Positions 28,257-35,669 of a DNA stretch of 64,000 bases are shown here, one piece after another; within the stretch, counting starts at the first letter, position 1; the number at the start of each line of letters is the position of its first letter. The position numbers and the translations under genes are program-made. This DNA is from Clostridia bacterium (GTDB taxonomy: Bacteria; Bacillota; Clostridia; Lachnospirales; Lachnospiraceae), in assembly GCA_003246295.1 (NCBI GenBank), contig QKAS01000072.1, positions 1 through 64,000 on the forward strand. Reading direction: 5' to 3'. Below the pieces are notes generated by a model that had not been told where the DNA came from, did no database searches, and was given only the letters and a program-made list of their open reading frames with translations.

Positions 28257-28288
28257 AAAAGGACATACGAATATATCCCCAAAAATAA
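28257..28288. repeat. imperfect direct repeat, right copy
   Basis: Right-hand partner of the repeat at 22960-22991, just past the TetR gene. It overlaps a TGTCC...GGACA dyad (28247-28265). Confidence 0.45.
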
Positions 28289-28309
28289 ATTTTAAATAAT
28301 TGAACTATT

Positions 28310-28681
28310 CTAATAAGTGGATGCAACTGCCTGAGTCATCACCCACAATCCATTGTAATTGATAAGTTGAATCATAGAATCACAATCTGCCTTCTACGCA
28401 GGAGTAATACCTCCCTTCGCAGATGCTTCTGCTTTCCAACCTTCTGATATCGGAATATACTTTGTTTCTGTAGTCGGTGCTACTGTTACAATTTATTCTG
28501 CTTGAGTAGCCAGTTTTTTTGTTGGTTTCACTACCGATGTGCTATCTTCTTCTGAGTTTTCAGAAGATTACTTTGTCGCTTCTTTTGTTTCTTCTACCTG
28601 TGGAATTTCTTTTATCACTGAAACTTCTATAGGCATAACTTCATCCTCAAAAGTAATCCCCTTGCTATATTTCATCCACAT
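28310..28681 (-). pseudogene. decayed reading frame with three in-frame stops
   Basis: Reading left from an ATG near 28675-28681 gives KYSKGITFEDEVMPIEV, then VKEIP-like, TKKLATQAE and PISEGWKAEASAKGGITPA segments in one frame, ending WVMTQAVASTY and a stop at 28310. The frame is broken by TAA, TAA and TAG. Each fits a C-to-T change of a CAA or CAG glutamine codon. I do not know the family; the low-complexity Thr/Glu/Lys part looks like a secreted or wall-linked protein linker. Confidence 0.6.
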
Positions 28682-28689
28682 TTTTCAAA

Positions 28690-28717
28690 AAGAGCCAGCT
28701 GATTTCAACTGACTCTT
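28690..28717 (-). terminator. intrinsic terminator
   Basis: Minus strand AAGAGTCAGTTGA and TCAGCTGGCTCTT pair with two G-U pairs and are followed by TTT. It lies 8 bp past the stop at 28725. Confidence 0.8.
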
Positions 28718-28724
28718 TCACAAA

Positions 28725-28964
28725 CTAGTTAAACACATTCATCACATCCACATACCCCTGCAACCCATCTGGTTTCAATGCATAAGACACATAATTTGCA
28801 GGCTCTTCTCTTGCCAATCTCACAAGATAAGCTTCATCTTCTGGCTCATCAAATACGACTTGTGCATTTGCCTTGGAACATTCTATTACCAGTTTATTAT
28901 CATCTTTATCCTTCATAACTACTGCATCAAGAACCGAATCGTAATAATATAGATTATTTTCCAT
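28725..28964 (-). CDS. small hypothetical protein downstream of rlmD
   Basis: A 79-residue acidic cytoplasmic protein (MENNLYYYDSVLDAVV...YVDVMNVFN). The frame is open to 28997, but GGTGGAGGT sits directly before the ATG at 28964, which also avoids overlap with the rlmD end. It presumably shared the rlmD transcript before the element split that gene. Function is unknown. Confidence 0.65.
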   Translation of the reverse strand: MENNLYYYDSVLDAVVMKDKDDNKLVIECSKANAQVVFDEPEDEAYLVRLAREEPANYVSYALKPDGLQGYVDVMNVFN

Positions 28965-28980
28965 CCATTCCACCTCCACC

Positions 28981-29331
28981 TTAGCTAACCATCCCAAAAT
29001 GCTTCAACGCATCTCGAATCGCCTTTTTCTTCTCTTCCGGACAATTCGGTTGCTTCGCATCCTCCGACTTCGCCAGATTATAATTCTCCCCAACCTCTAA
29101 TCCACATTTCCGAACGCAAGCGCTTTTACTTGCGTTTTTTACCTGCGAAATATACAGATTAGAAACTTTCAATCCATGCTCCTTTAGCACGTGATCCTTA
29201 ATCTCTGCATAAGTAGCTTTCGTCTCCGCACTTGTAACATCCAGCTCATCCAAGTCCAAATCTACTGCAATTCTATCACTTGGTTTTTGTTGGGACAAAA
29301 GAACAACCGTCTCAACGTGCGTCGGGTTCAC
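28981..29331 (-). pseudogene. rlmD: 3' fragment of rlmD, cut by an integrative element
   Basis: The 116 codons encode only the C-terminus of a 23S rRNA (uracil-5)-methyltransferase. THVETVVLLSQ is the conserved last strand of the methyltransferase fold. After it comes the extension known in Lachnospiraceae homologues (VDLDLDELDVTSAETKATYAEIKDHVL, CGLEVGENYNLAKSEDAKQPNCP). The other 350 or more residues with the catalytic cysteine and SAM site are missing and do not occur in the window. Upstream, the frame changes to element sequence beside a serine recombinase. rlmD (rumA) is a known target of such elements. Confidence 0.85.
29113..29136. repeat. 24-bp palindromic in-frame insertion in the rlmD fragment
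   Basis: AACGCAAG (29113-29120) and CTTGCGTT (29129-29136) form a hairpin exactly 24 bp long. It encodes NASKSACV between VK and RKCGLEVG, where the homologues I recall read straight through as VKRKCG. It looks like a precise insertion of a small palindromic element. Confidence 0.55.
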
Positions 29332-29340
29332 AATTAGGGA
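29312..29340. mobile_element. probable left attachment junction of the integrative element
   Basis: Homology to RlmD starts abruptly at the codons for THVETVV (about 29325 and leftward). To the right the DNA belongs to the small element gene at 29312-29458 and then the recombinase. The crossover should lie within a few bases of 29315-29330. The exact core dinucleotide needs the right junction, which is outside the window. Confidence 0.6.
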
Positions 29341-29458
29341 AGTTATTATCTACGTCGTCCTGCCAATTTAGGCACATATCAGATTGCTCTGGTGCTTCAT
29401 TAGAAAGACGCTCTAGGTTGCTATTATTACCATCCAATAAGTCGTTTTGAGTGCTCAT
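29312..29458 (-). CDS. 48-residue acidic protein at the element end
   Basis: A short frame (MSTQNDLLDGNN...DDVDNNFPN...) starting 39 bp after the recombinase stop, with AAAGGG before the ATG. Its stop TGA falls inside the rlmD-derived sequence, so the last few codons come from the host side of the junction. It is Asp/Asn-rich and has no known domain. It may be a recombinase-linked accessory protein or a chance frame. Confidence 0.45.
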   Translation of the reverse strand: MSTQNDLLDGNNSNLERLSNEAPEQSDMCLNWQDDVDNNFPNCEPDAR

Positions 29459-29497
29459 TTTAAACAGCCCTTTCTTCTTATTGAATAATAATTGTTA

Positions 29498-31183
29498 TTA
29501 GCTTATTTGCTTATGCAAATTCTTGTATCGCTTCCTTGCATCTGATATTGAAAAATCTGCAAGTCCTTTCAGTACAAAAGTGATTTTGTATGGATCAGAT
29601 TTCCCATCTTCACCCACCTCACCAATAATAACTTTTTTTACGATACTTTCAAATACAGCACGATCAAATCTATCCATTACCTTAACTTCAGAAATTCGTG
29701 CCCTTATTTCCTTCATTCTCTTACCAACATCTTTCTTAGCAGCTTCATTTTCAATCAAAATCTGCTGCTCCTGCTTAGTCTGACTGATTTTCCGTGTAAA
29801 TTCATCAAATCTTTCATCATAAGCCTCTTTTGAAATTTTATCATCAAGCAACATGTCAGTCAATTTCTTTCGCTTGGCTTCCACTGTTGCCAGGCTCTTA
29901 TCAACACGTTTTAATCTATCACTATTATCTGTACTGGATAACTCAATCTCAATAGATTCTAATACTGACTCTAAGATATCATCAAAATTATCCGCCAATA
30001 ACTGAAAAGATTCTACGAAAGCATTTTCAAGAATAGATTCATCAATAGCTTTACTATCAGGACAACTAGCCTTTCCCTTATTTGCAGCCGTTCTACATAC
30101 CCAAACCGGTTTTTTATGTTGTGTATCCTGATGATGTGATCTTCTTGAAAATTTTGTTCCGCAATACGCACATTCACACATACTACTAAAGGCAAATTTA
30201 CGTGATTGCTTTTCCCTTGTTCCTTCTATAATACTTGTATTCTTGCCATATCTGCTCTTACGAATTTCTTGAGCCATATTCCACTCTTCCTCAGATACGA
30301 TGGCTTCATGATGATTTTTAATATAAAACTGATCTTCTTCACCCATATTATCTAACCTGCGTTTAGTAAGTGGATCTACTGTAAAAGTCTTGCCTAGAAG
30401 TAAATCTCCTTTGTATTTCTCGTTCGAAATAATTCCTCTTATGCCACTGTCAGTCCATTTAACGATACCTTTCTTGTTTTTCTTACCTAATCTGGTCAAA
30501 TCTTTCGCTATAGTATAGGCACCATATCCTTGATTATAACGATTAAAAATCCACCGAACAATATCAGCCTCCTCTTCGTTCATGCTAAGTGACTTATCTT
30601 CCTGATGATAATCATATCCCAGACAACCATTAAAACCTAATAATTCACCCCGCTTCATTTTCATCTTAAGTCCCATTTTTGTATTAGCCGATAAAGATTC
30701 AACTTCATTCTGTGCCAGTGTGCTTAATAATGCCAATGCCATTTCGCTTTCCATCGAAAGAGTATTAATGTTCTCTTTCTCAAAAATAATCGCCACATTC
30801 TTCTCTTTTAGCATACGCACATACTGTAACGTATCAACAAGATTACGTGAAAATCTAGAAATAGATTTTGTTAGAACAACATCTACTAAGCCGTTCATAC
30901 AGTCATTAATCATATTTAAGAAACCATCTCTTTTTGATGTCTTCGTTCCAGTTATTGCTTCATCTGAATAAATACCAACAAATGCCCAATCCTTATTCTT
31001 GGATATTTTATCTGTATAGTATTCCATCTGTGACTGAAAACTCTGTAACTGTTCCTCTCCATCGGTACTTACTCTCACATAGGCTGCCACCCTCTGTCTT
31101 TCTAGTGTCAATCCTTTTCCAATAGTATCTCTACGCCTGCATACTGTACCTTCACTAGCTTTTATTACTTCAACCTCTGCCAT
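29498..31183 (-). CDS. large serine recombinase (site-specific integrase)
   Basis: A 561-residue large serine recombinase that would integrate and excise the element by cutting att sites. The catalytic domain has YVRVSTD (nucleophile Ser39), then FVGIYSDEAITGTKTSKRDGFLNMI and LTKSISRFSRN. The recombinase domain (GYGAYTIAKDL, GIRGIISNEKYKGDLLLGKTF) is followed by a zinc ribbon (CAYCGTKFSRRSHHQD...CRTAANKGKASC) and a coiled coil (about 430-500). Residues 1-33 form an extra N-terminal extension. It points at the rlmD junction, as expected for the end gene of such an element. Confidence 0.95.
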   Translation of the reverse strand: MAEVEVIKASEGTVCRRRDTIGKGLTLERQRVAAYVRVSTDGEEQLQSFQSQMEYYTDKISKNKDWAFVGIYSDEAITGTKTSKRDGFLNMINDCMNGLVDVVLTKSISRFSRNLVDTLQYVRMLKEKNVAIIFEKENINTLSMESEMALALLSTLAQNEVESLSANTKMGLKMKMKRGELLGFNGCLGYDYHQEDKSLSMNEEEADIVRWIFNRYNQGYGAYTIAKDLTRLGKKNKKGIVKWTDSGIRGIISNEKYKGDLLLGKTFTVDPLTKRRLDNMGEEDQFYIKNHHEAIVSEEEWNMAQEIRKSRYGKNTSIIEGTREKQSRKFAFSSMCECAYCGTKFSRRSHHQDTQHKKPVWVCRTAANKGKASCPDSKAIDESILENAFVESFQLLADNFDDILESVLESIEIELSSTDNSDRLKRVDKSLATVEAKRKKLTDMLLDDKISKEAYDERFDEFTRKISQTKQEQQILIENEAAKKDVGKRMKEIRARISEVKVMDRFDRAVFESIVKKVIIGEVGEDGKSDPYKITFVLKGLADFSISDARKRYKNLHKQIS

Positions 31184-31285
31184 ATTGACCTCCTCCTCTC
31201 TTGAAGTATGGTAAAATCAGAAACTATTCATGTTTGTTTCTGACTTTACTATAATCCAAAAGTTAAATATGAACGAACATGTAAA

Positions 31286-31315
31286 AATGCCGATGAAAAT
31301 TTATTCACCGGCATT
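31286..31315 (-). terminator. intrinsic terminator of the toxin operon
   Basis: Minus strand AATGCCGGTGAA and TTCATCGGCATT pair with one G-U, followed by TTTAC, 9 bp past the stop at 31324. It separates the toxin operon from the recombinase gene. Confidence 0.75.
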
Positions 31316-31323
31316 CTAATATG

Positions 31324-31467
31324 TTATGTATTCATAAAACTAACCACGTTATATTCTCTCATAATTCTCTTTTTCACTGCTGTGTACTCGTCTTCACTGA
31401 GTAATGCCATACAATAAAGATTTCCAAGAACAGCTAATTTCTTTGCTAATTCTAATTCTTTTGCCAT
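31324..31467 (-). CDS. SHOCT-like 47-residue protein
   Basis: A short gene reading MAKELELAKKLAVLGN and ending LLSEDEYTAVKKRIMREY plus seven more residues. The end resembles the SHOCT motif (L-x-x-G-x-I-T-x-E-E-F/Y-x-x-K-K). GAGGAG lies ten bases before the ATG, and the toxin stop is only 4 bp away, so the two are cotranscribed. SHOCT proteins are short oligomerising adaptors. It could act with the toxin, but this is inference. Confidence 0.7.
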   Translation of the reverse strand: MAKELELAKKLAVLGNLYCMALLSEDEYTAVKKRIMREYNVVSFMNT

Positions 31468-31471
31468 TTAC

Positions 31472-31966
31472 TCACTCCTCATCCAGCAGTTCAAGCTGAT
31501 AGATAAGTGCTATATTAAGTTTTTCTATCAATCTTTTATCTGTAATAGCTGCAATTTTCTTAATAACCTGCGTACGATCCGCACTGCACAATTGTTCACA
31601 CATTGCCATTCCTGATTCTCTCAAATTTTCACAGTCATTCTTATCTATAAAGATATGTTCTGGCCTGTCAATCTGTCTAAATGATTGTGTCATTGGAATC
31701 ACAAGAATCACAGGACAGTCTGGAATGAAACGGCCACATACAATAGCAGGGCGAGAACCAACCATTTTACAATGTTCTGTATCATCTCCCATATTAATTA
31801 ATACGATATCACCTTTTTTAACAGGTTCCATTGCTAATGCTCTTTCAATTGTATTTGGCATTTTATTGTAATTGTTTCCGTTCCCATCACCGTTACGGAA
31901 GACATTGTTATTTCTTGCTGGTTTAGTTATTTCAGGATAGTCTTCATCAAATTCTCTAATCTTCAT
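31472..31966 (-). CDS. PemK/MazF-family endoribonuclease toxin
   Basis: About 164 residues. The C-terminal 110 form the MazF fold: VKKGDIVLINMGDD, GSRPAIVCG, VILVIPMTQS and the end IAAITDKRLIEKLN. The Arg of GSRP and the Ser/Thr of PMT are the usual RNA-cleaving residues. Members cut mRNA at short motifs. The N-terminal 50 residues are an unusual charged and Asn-rich extension. GGAGA precedes the ATG at 31966; the frame opens further up at 32011. No classic MazE antitoxin is adjacent; the resolvase-like proteins upstream are the only candidates. Confidence 0.85.
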   Translation of the reverse strand: MKIREFDEDYPEITKPARNNNVFRNGDGNGNNYNKMPNTIERALAMEPVKKGDIVLINMGDDTEHCKMVGSRPAIVCGRFIPDCPVILVIPMTQSFRQIDRPEHIFIDKNDCENLRESGMAMCEQLCSADRTQVIKKIAAITDKRLIEKLNIALIYQLELLDEE

Positions 31967-32023
31967 TTTTTCTCCAATCTGGTCAGCTGGCAAAATCCAG
32001 CTGACCCACAAATAATCATTTCT

Positions 32024-32560
32024 TTATAGTAGCGTAATTGTACAACGATTTTCGATGATATCCTCATCGCTATCGTCTAAAGCTGATACATCAATACCAC
32101 CATCTTTTCCTTCCAATGCAAATCTAACAAAACCACCATAGCAGCTAATCATAGTAACAAAATCTTCTATGATTTCTGCTTCATCTGAAATCATTGCTTC
32201 TGATAATGCGACGATGCATTCAGCCTCACAATCATCTATCATATCTAAGCAAGTGGTATAACCTTTCTTACCAATTCCTGTGCCTCCAGTATATTCTGAT
32301 ATAGTAGCGACAATTTCATAACCCTGTAGCTTTGACCATTTAATCAGATCACTCTGCAACTTGCTGTCTAAATCTTTATCTTCGCTCTCACATAAATAAG
32401 TAATTACACGAATCTTATCCATTTTGTTATCTCCTTCTTCTATTTCATTGATATACTCAACTGCCTCTTTTTCTGTCGGACAGCTAATCACTTTGTTCCC
32501 ATAAGCGTCAAAAATGACTGTTTCACTACCCATAATCACAATTGAATAGTTAGCAGCCAT
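32024..32560 (-). CDS. resolvase-fold protein without catalytic serine, copy 2
   Basis: A frame of 178 codons. From residue 47 (MDKIRVITYLCES...) the pattern follows a serine-recombinase catalytic domain: SKLQSDLIKWSKLQGYEIVATISEYTGGTGIGKKGYTTCLDMI then ECIVALSEAMISDEAEIIEDFVTMI, but the active-site V-R-V-S is replaced by ITYLCES and no DNA-binding tail exists. AAGGAG stands before that internal ATG (32422), so the true protein may be 132 residues, matching its neighbour in size. A regulatory role is likely, catalysis is not. Confidence 0.6.
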   Translation of the reverse strand: MAANYSIVIMGSETVIFDAYGNKVISCPTEKEAVEYINEIEEGDNKMDKIRVITYLCESEDKDLDSKLQSDLIKWSKLQGYEIVATISEYTGGTGIGKKGYTTCLDMIDDCEAECIVALSEAMISDEAEIIEDFVTMISCYGGFVRFALEGKDGGIDVSALDDSDEDIIENRCTITLL

Positions 32561-32561
32561 A

Positions 32562-32942
32562 TTAATACCATTTACTCGCTAATTCCTGAATAACACAGCA
32601 ATAATTTTCTTTATCCTGGTATAACACCAAATCATCATTCTTTCTGACAAAGATACATGCTCCAAGATTCATCAATTGCAATGCAAATTTTCTTGCTTCA
32701 TCTGTGTTATTGAAGAAGCTTTCAAGTTTGTCTACAATAATAATATTGCTTTTTCCTGATTTTACTGCCTCCAAAATATTTTTGAGATAATCGCCTTCTG
32801 CATTACCCCTAAACTCAACAACAAGATCTCCTTCTATTTCATGAATTCCTGTTCCAACTGTCATATCTACCAGTTGTGTCAAAATCAACTTTCCAGTTGC
32901 TTCTGTTCCTTTGCTTCTAATATATATTGATGCTCTATTCAT
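32562..32942 (-). CDS. resolvase-fold protein without catalytic serine, copy 1
   Basis: A 126-residue protein with resolvase-like layout: ASIYIRSKGTEATGKLILTQLVDM at the start, YLKNILEAVKSGKSNIIIVDKLESFFNN in the middle, then LMNLGACIFVRKNDDLVLY. The serine is displaced by one position (IRSK in place of the usual VRVS), and no HTH or zinc ribbon follows. It is the first gene of the toxin operon, just behind the structured non-coding stretch. GGAGGT lies nine bases before the ATG. It could be an antitoxin or a recombinase partner. Confidence 0.6.
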   Translation of the reverse strand: MNRASIYIRSKGTEATGKLILTQLVDMTVGTGIHEIEGDLVVEFRGNAEGDYLKNILEAVKSGKSNIIIVDKLESFFNNTDEARKFALQLMNLGACIFVRKNDDLVLYQDKENYCCVIQELASKWY

Positions 32943-32949
32943 CGTTTTT

Positions 32950-33540
32950 TACCTCCATCGTTTATGTAGAGAAATTTGCCGGCGTTGCTTTCTCAAATAA
33001 GATCCTTGCTACCAAGACTCTTATTTCAAAAAGCAAAATGACATGTACCGAAGTAGCTTTCACCACTTCCCTCCTCGCCCACATGTCTGGGAACACAGTA
33101 AGTATATTTGATTAGAAAACATTGCACACGCTGATTACTCAGCTTGCCGGTTATAAGCCTTTGCCCGTAGGAACTGTTTGCCAGCAGCACCCGTACATAT
33201 CAGTCTTGACCTTGGTTTTATAATGGAAATCACTCCATTTGTCTTGTGAATGGCTCGCTCGTTCCTTACTACATTACATATGCCTTTCGGCAGGAACATT
33301 CTGGCTTAACTCCTTATTGGATAGCTTTTGCATTCGACCACAGTTTTGTAAATTCAAATTGTGTCCTTAGTCTCTTCCGTGGATAATATCCACACCTCCC
33401 TCGGCTCCCTTCGTTTTCTTCCCGTTTGCTTAATGAGGCTCCTGTGTTGAATATTCAGTTATCAAAGTACAGCGGTTTGTGTTTCTTAACCTGTAATAAT
33501 CATATTCCATTTTTGCTTTCCTTTCTCGACCACGTAGGTC
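32950..33540 (-). ncRNA. large structured non-coding RNA candidate
   Basis: A 634-bp gap without a convincing gene on either strand, visibly richer in G and C than its surroundings. On the minus strand it is full of hairpins: GTGGAT-ATT-ATCCAC (33379-33393), TGCC-GAAA-GGCA (33281-33292) enclosed by GTTCC/GGAAC, GCTGA-GTAA-TCAGC (33130-33143), and a long arm at 32985-33036 with 7 bp, a 3x3 internal loop, 8 bp and a CTTG-GTAG-CAAG tip. It could be an independent RNA (ROOL or GOLLD size class) or a very long leader of the toxin operon. Confidence 0.65.
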
Positions 33541-33576
33541 TATCTTTAATTTTAAAATCGACTTTGTAGGTCTATT

Positions 33577-33918
33577 TTACTCAAACACTGCTTCTAGAAC
33601 TTTTTTTGCTTTTCGTAAATCTATTACATTTAATCTAGATAGAATATTTGCAATCTCATCTTTCTCATCTTTTTTCTTATCACCATATAAAAGGAAGTCA
33701 GCTGATACACCCAGATATTGAGTTAGTACGAATATGTATTCTAACTTACATGGAACTTTTCCATTTTCAATTCTAGATATCTGGTCTTTTCCAACACCAA
33801 TGTACCCAGCAAGATCAATAGCTGCAATACCTTTGGCTTTTCTTGCATCTTGAATTCTTTGACCAACCAATAACATTTGACTGTCATCATATAATTGTAC
33901 TTTTTTATCTAAATACAT
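33577..33918 (-). CDS. Xre-family regulator, copy A
   Basis: A 113-residue Cro/CI-type regulator: VGQRIQDARKAKGIAAIDLAGYIGVGKDQISRIENGKVPCKLEYIFVLTQYLGVSADFLLYG is a full helix-turn-helix domain, followed by a short helical tail (VIDLRKAKKVLEAVFE). AGGAGGAAGCAGAT precedes the ATG. A second very similar gene is at 35328-35669, and the similarity continues into both upstream regions, so the segment was duplicated. It stands directly upstream of the structured RNA candidate. Confidence 0.88.
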   Translation of the reverse strand: MYLDKKVQLYDDSQMLLVGQRIQDARKAKGIAAIDLAGYIGVGKDQISRIENGKVPCKLEYIFVLTQYLGVSADFLLYGDKKKDEKDEIANILSRLNVIDLRKAKKVLEAVFE

Positions 33919-34047
33919 ATCTGCTTCCTCCTTCCTTTACTTATTGGTGGATAATATTTAGTCTCTAATCTCAGTATAAAATCTTTACCTTATATTTTGA
34001 TTCAGCCAAATTTCACTTGACTAGATTTTCCTATTTGGAAATTAAAA

Positions 34048-34119
34048 AAGCCAGAGCAGACATTTTTTATATTTCATCTCATACAAGATTACTATATAAA
34101 AAAACATCTACTCTGGCTT
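34048..34119 (-). terminator. long hairpin terminator before regulator copy A
   Basis: Minus strand AAGCCAGAGTAGA pairs with TCTGCTCTGGCTT and, inside it, TTTTTTATAT pairs with ATATAAAAAA. TTTTTAATTT follows. It ends the transcript of the genes at 34207-35236. Confidence 0.75.
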
Positions 34120-34206
34120 AATTCATCACGACTCAGCTCATAAGCAGTACGTACAATTATTGATTTTGAATAACTACCTTATTCGTGTCATTCTAAAATT
34201 TTCGTT

Positions 34207-34398
34207 TTAATTTATTGGTCTGACCTCACAGGTTACTTTTTTCCCATATAACTCAGATGCAAATTCATCCAAAGTTATTGTATCAATTTTCTTTCCTTGT
34301 TTTACTAATGCCACTGGTTCCTGTCCTATCATCACACATGTCCCTACTTTTGCACCTTGACGTTTAGTTCTAATTTCTCTTTGAATTATAGTATTCAT
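34207..34398 (-). CDS. small hypothetical protein of the mobile element
   Basis: A 63-residue protein (MNTIIQREIRTKRQGAKVGTCVMIGQEPVALVKQGK...) with alternating strands and no known domain. AAGGAGG lies nine bases before the ATG at 34398, which overrides an upstream in-frame ATG at 34425. It follows the 274-residue gene by 13 bp and is probably in the same operon. Confidence 0.6.
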   Translation of the reverse strand: MNTIIQREIRTKRQGAKVGTCVMIGQEPVALVKQGKKIDTITLDEFASELYGKKVTCEVRPIN

Positions 34399-34411
34399 AT
34401 CTTCGTCCTCC

Positions 34412-35236
34412 TTATTTTTGTTCAAAGATTAATCGCTGTTGTTTTTTTCCCAACATTGGAATTTGAAATTCATTAATTACCTTTCTATAAAAAAAATCTA
34501 CTAATATAATCGAAATGCAATCAGTAATCTCAATATCTTTAAATCGTTCTTTTACAATATCAAATTCTTCCTTTTCATTTGTAATGATAGTAAATTTCAT
34601 TCCTTTTTTATACATACTATCTAAATAAGCAGCACCAAATACCCATGATAATTTCTGAATAATTGGTCTATATTTACCTATATGAACATCAAATGCCCAA
34701 TCCGAAATTTCTTCATCTACTAGTGCATCTGTACTTATAACAAAATCTGCTTTATATCTTAATTGAGGGGTTGCTATAATATTCACATCTTTTTGTACCA
34801 TTACATTATATCCACGAGTCAATAACTCATTTTGCAAAATTTCTCTCGCCTTTTCTTCATACATTGACTCATTCAATATAGTTTTTTCTTTAGTTTTTGA
34901 TATTGTTTTATTCCAATCAATTTTACCTGTATTTTCAATTTTCAAATCAACTGCAGCCAGTCCATGTGCTTCCAAAAGTTGTTGTATGGTAACACCACTA
35001 GCTGGATCTGAATTTCTTGCTATTGCAGCAATTAAATCATCTGAATTCGGAGAAGCTGATTTAGCATTGACTACTCTTGAAAGAGTTGAAACACTGACGC
35101 CACATTGTTTTGCAAATTCCGTCAATGACCTTTTTTCTCCTTTTGCCAATACTGTTAATTCTGCTAACCCATTTTTATCTGGTTCCTTAATTCTTATGTA
35201 GCCCGGAAAAGGATTTGTACTTTTAGTTTTTGCCAT
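34412..35236 (-). CDS. HTH protein with C-terminal nuclease-like domain
   Basis: A 274-residue protein. Residues 35-70 form a Cro-type helix-turn-helix (SLTEFAKQCGVSVSTLSRVVNAKS). From 125 onward a second domain runs YEEKAREILQNELLTRGYNVMV, then RYKADFVIST and DWAFDVHI, alternating with helices in a way that recalls small PD-(D/E)XK-like folds, although I cannot fix a full catalytic set. AAAGGAGG precedes the ATG. It lies between the two duplicated Xre genes. Function is unknown: regulator or self-limiting nuclease. Confidence 0.6.
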   Translation of the reverse strand: MAKTKSTNPFPGYIRIKEPDKNGLAELTVLAKGEKRSLTEFAKQCGVSVSTLSRVVNAKSASPNSDDLIAAIARNSDPASGVTIQQLLEAHGLAAVDLKIENTGKIDWNKTISKTKEKTILNESMYEEKAREILQNELLTRGYNVMVQKDVNIIATPQLRYKADFVISTDALVDEEISDWAFDVHIGKYRPIIQKLSWVFGAAYLDSMYKKGMKFTIITNEKEEFDIVKERFKDIEITDCISIILVDFFYRKVINEFQIPMLGKKQQRLIFEQK

Positions 35237-35327
35237 GTCATTTTCCTCCTTTACATCAATATGATACCACTATCGTTGCTTAACGTCAATGCTAATGCAA
35301 CGTTTTTGCGTATTTTTTTGACTATTA

Positions 35328-35669
35328 TTATTCAAACACTGCTTCCAACACCCTTTTTGCTTTTTTTAAATCTCTTATATTTAATTCATGCAAAATACTT
35401 ACAACTTCTTCCTTTCCCTCATTTTTCATATCACCATACAAAAGGAAGTCCGCAGATATGTCTAAATACTGTGTTAGAACAAAAAAATATTCTAGCTTAC
35501 ATGGAACTTTTCCATTCTCAATTCTAGACATTTGATCTTTTCCAACACCGATACATCCAGCAAGATCAATAGCTGAAATACCTTTAGCTTTTCTTGCGTC
35601 TTGAATTCTCTGACCAACAAGTAACATCTGCTTGTCATCAAATAATTGAACTTCTTTATCTAGATACAT
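35328..35669 (-). CDS. Xre-family regulator, copy B
   Basis: A 113-residue near-twin of copy A, differing mainly in the tail (DMKNEGKEEVVSILHELNIRDLKK). The helix-turn-helix core is almost identical (GCIGVGKDQMSRIENGKVPCKLEY), so both probably recognise the same operator. The same AGGAGGAAGCAGAT leader precedes it. It lies 90 bp upstream of the HTH/nuclease-like gene and may control it. Confidence 0.88.
   Translation of the reverse strand: MYLDKEVQLFDDKQMLLVGQRIQDARKAKGISAIDLAGCIGVGKDQMSRIENGKVPCKLEYFFVLTQYLDISADFLLYGDMKNEGKEEVVSILHELNIRDLKKAKRVLEAVFE

Noticed and set aside
29312-29340. tRNA gene as integration site
   Set aside because: No cloverleaf is visible and the split gene is clearly rlmD, a known target of serine recombinases.
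31472-31966. Standard MazEF pair
   Set aside because: The toxin is clear, but neither neighbour has an AbrB- or MetJ-like antitoxin domain.
32950-33540. Group II intron or its remnant
   Set aside because: No reverse transcriptase and no recognisable domain V hairpin were found, and the stretch lies neatly between genes.
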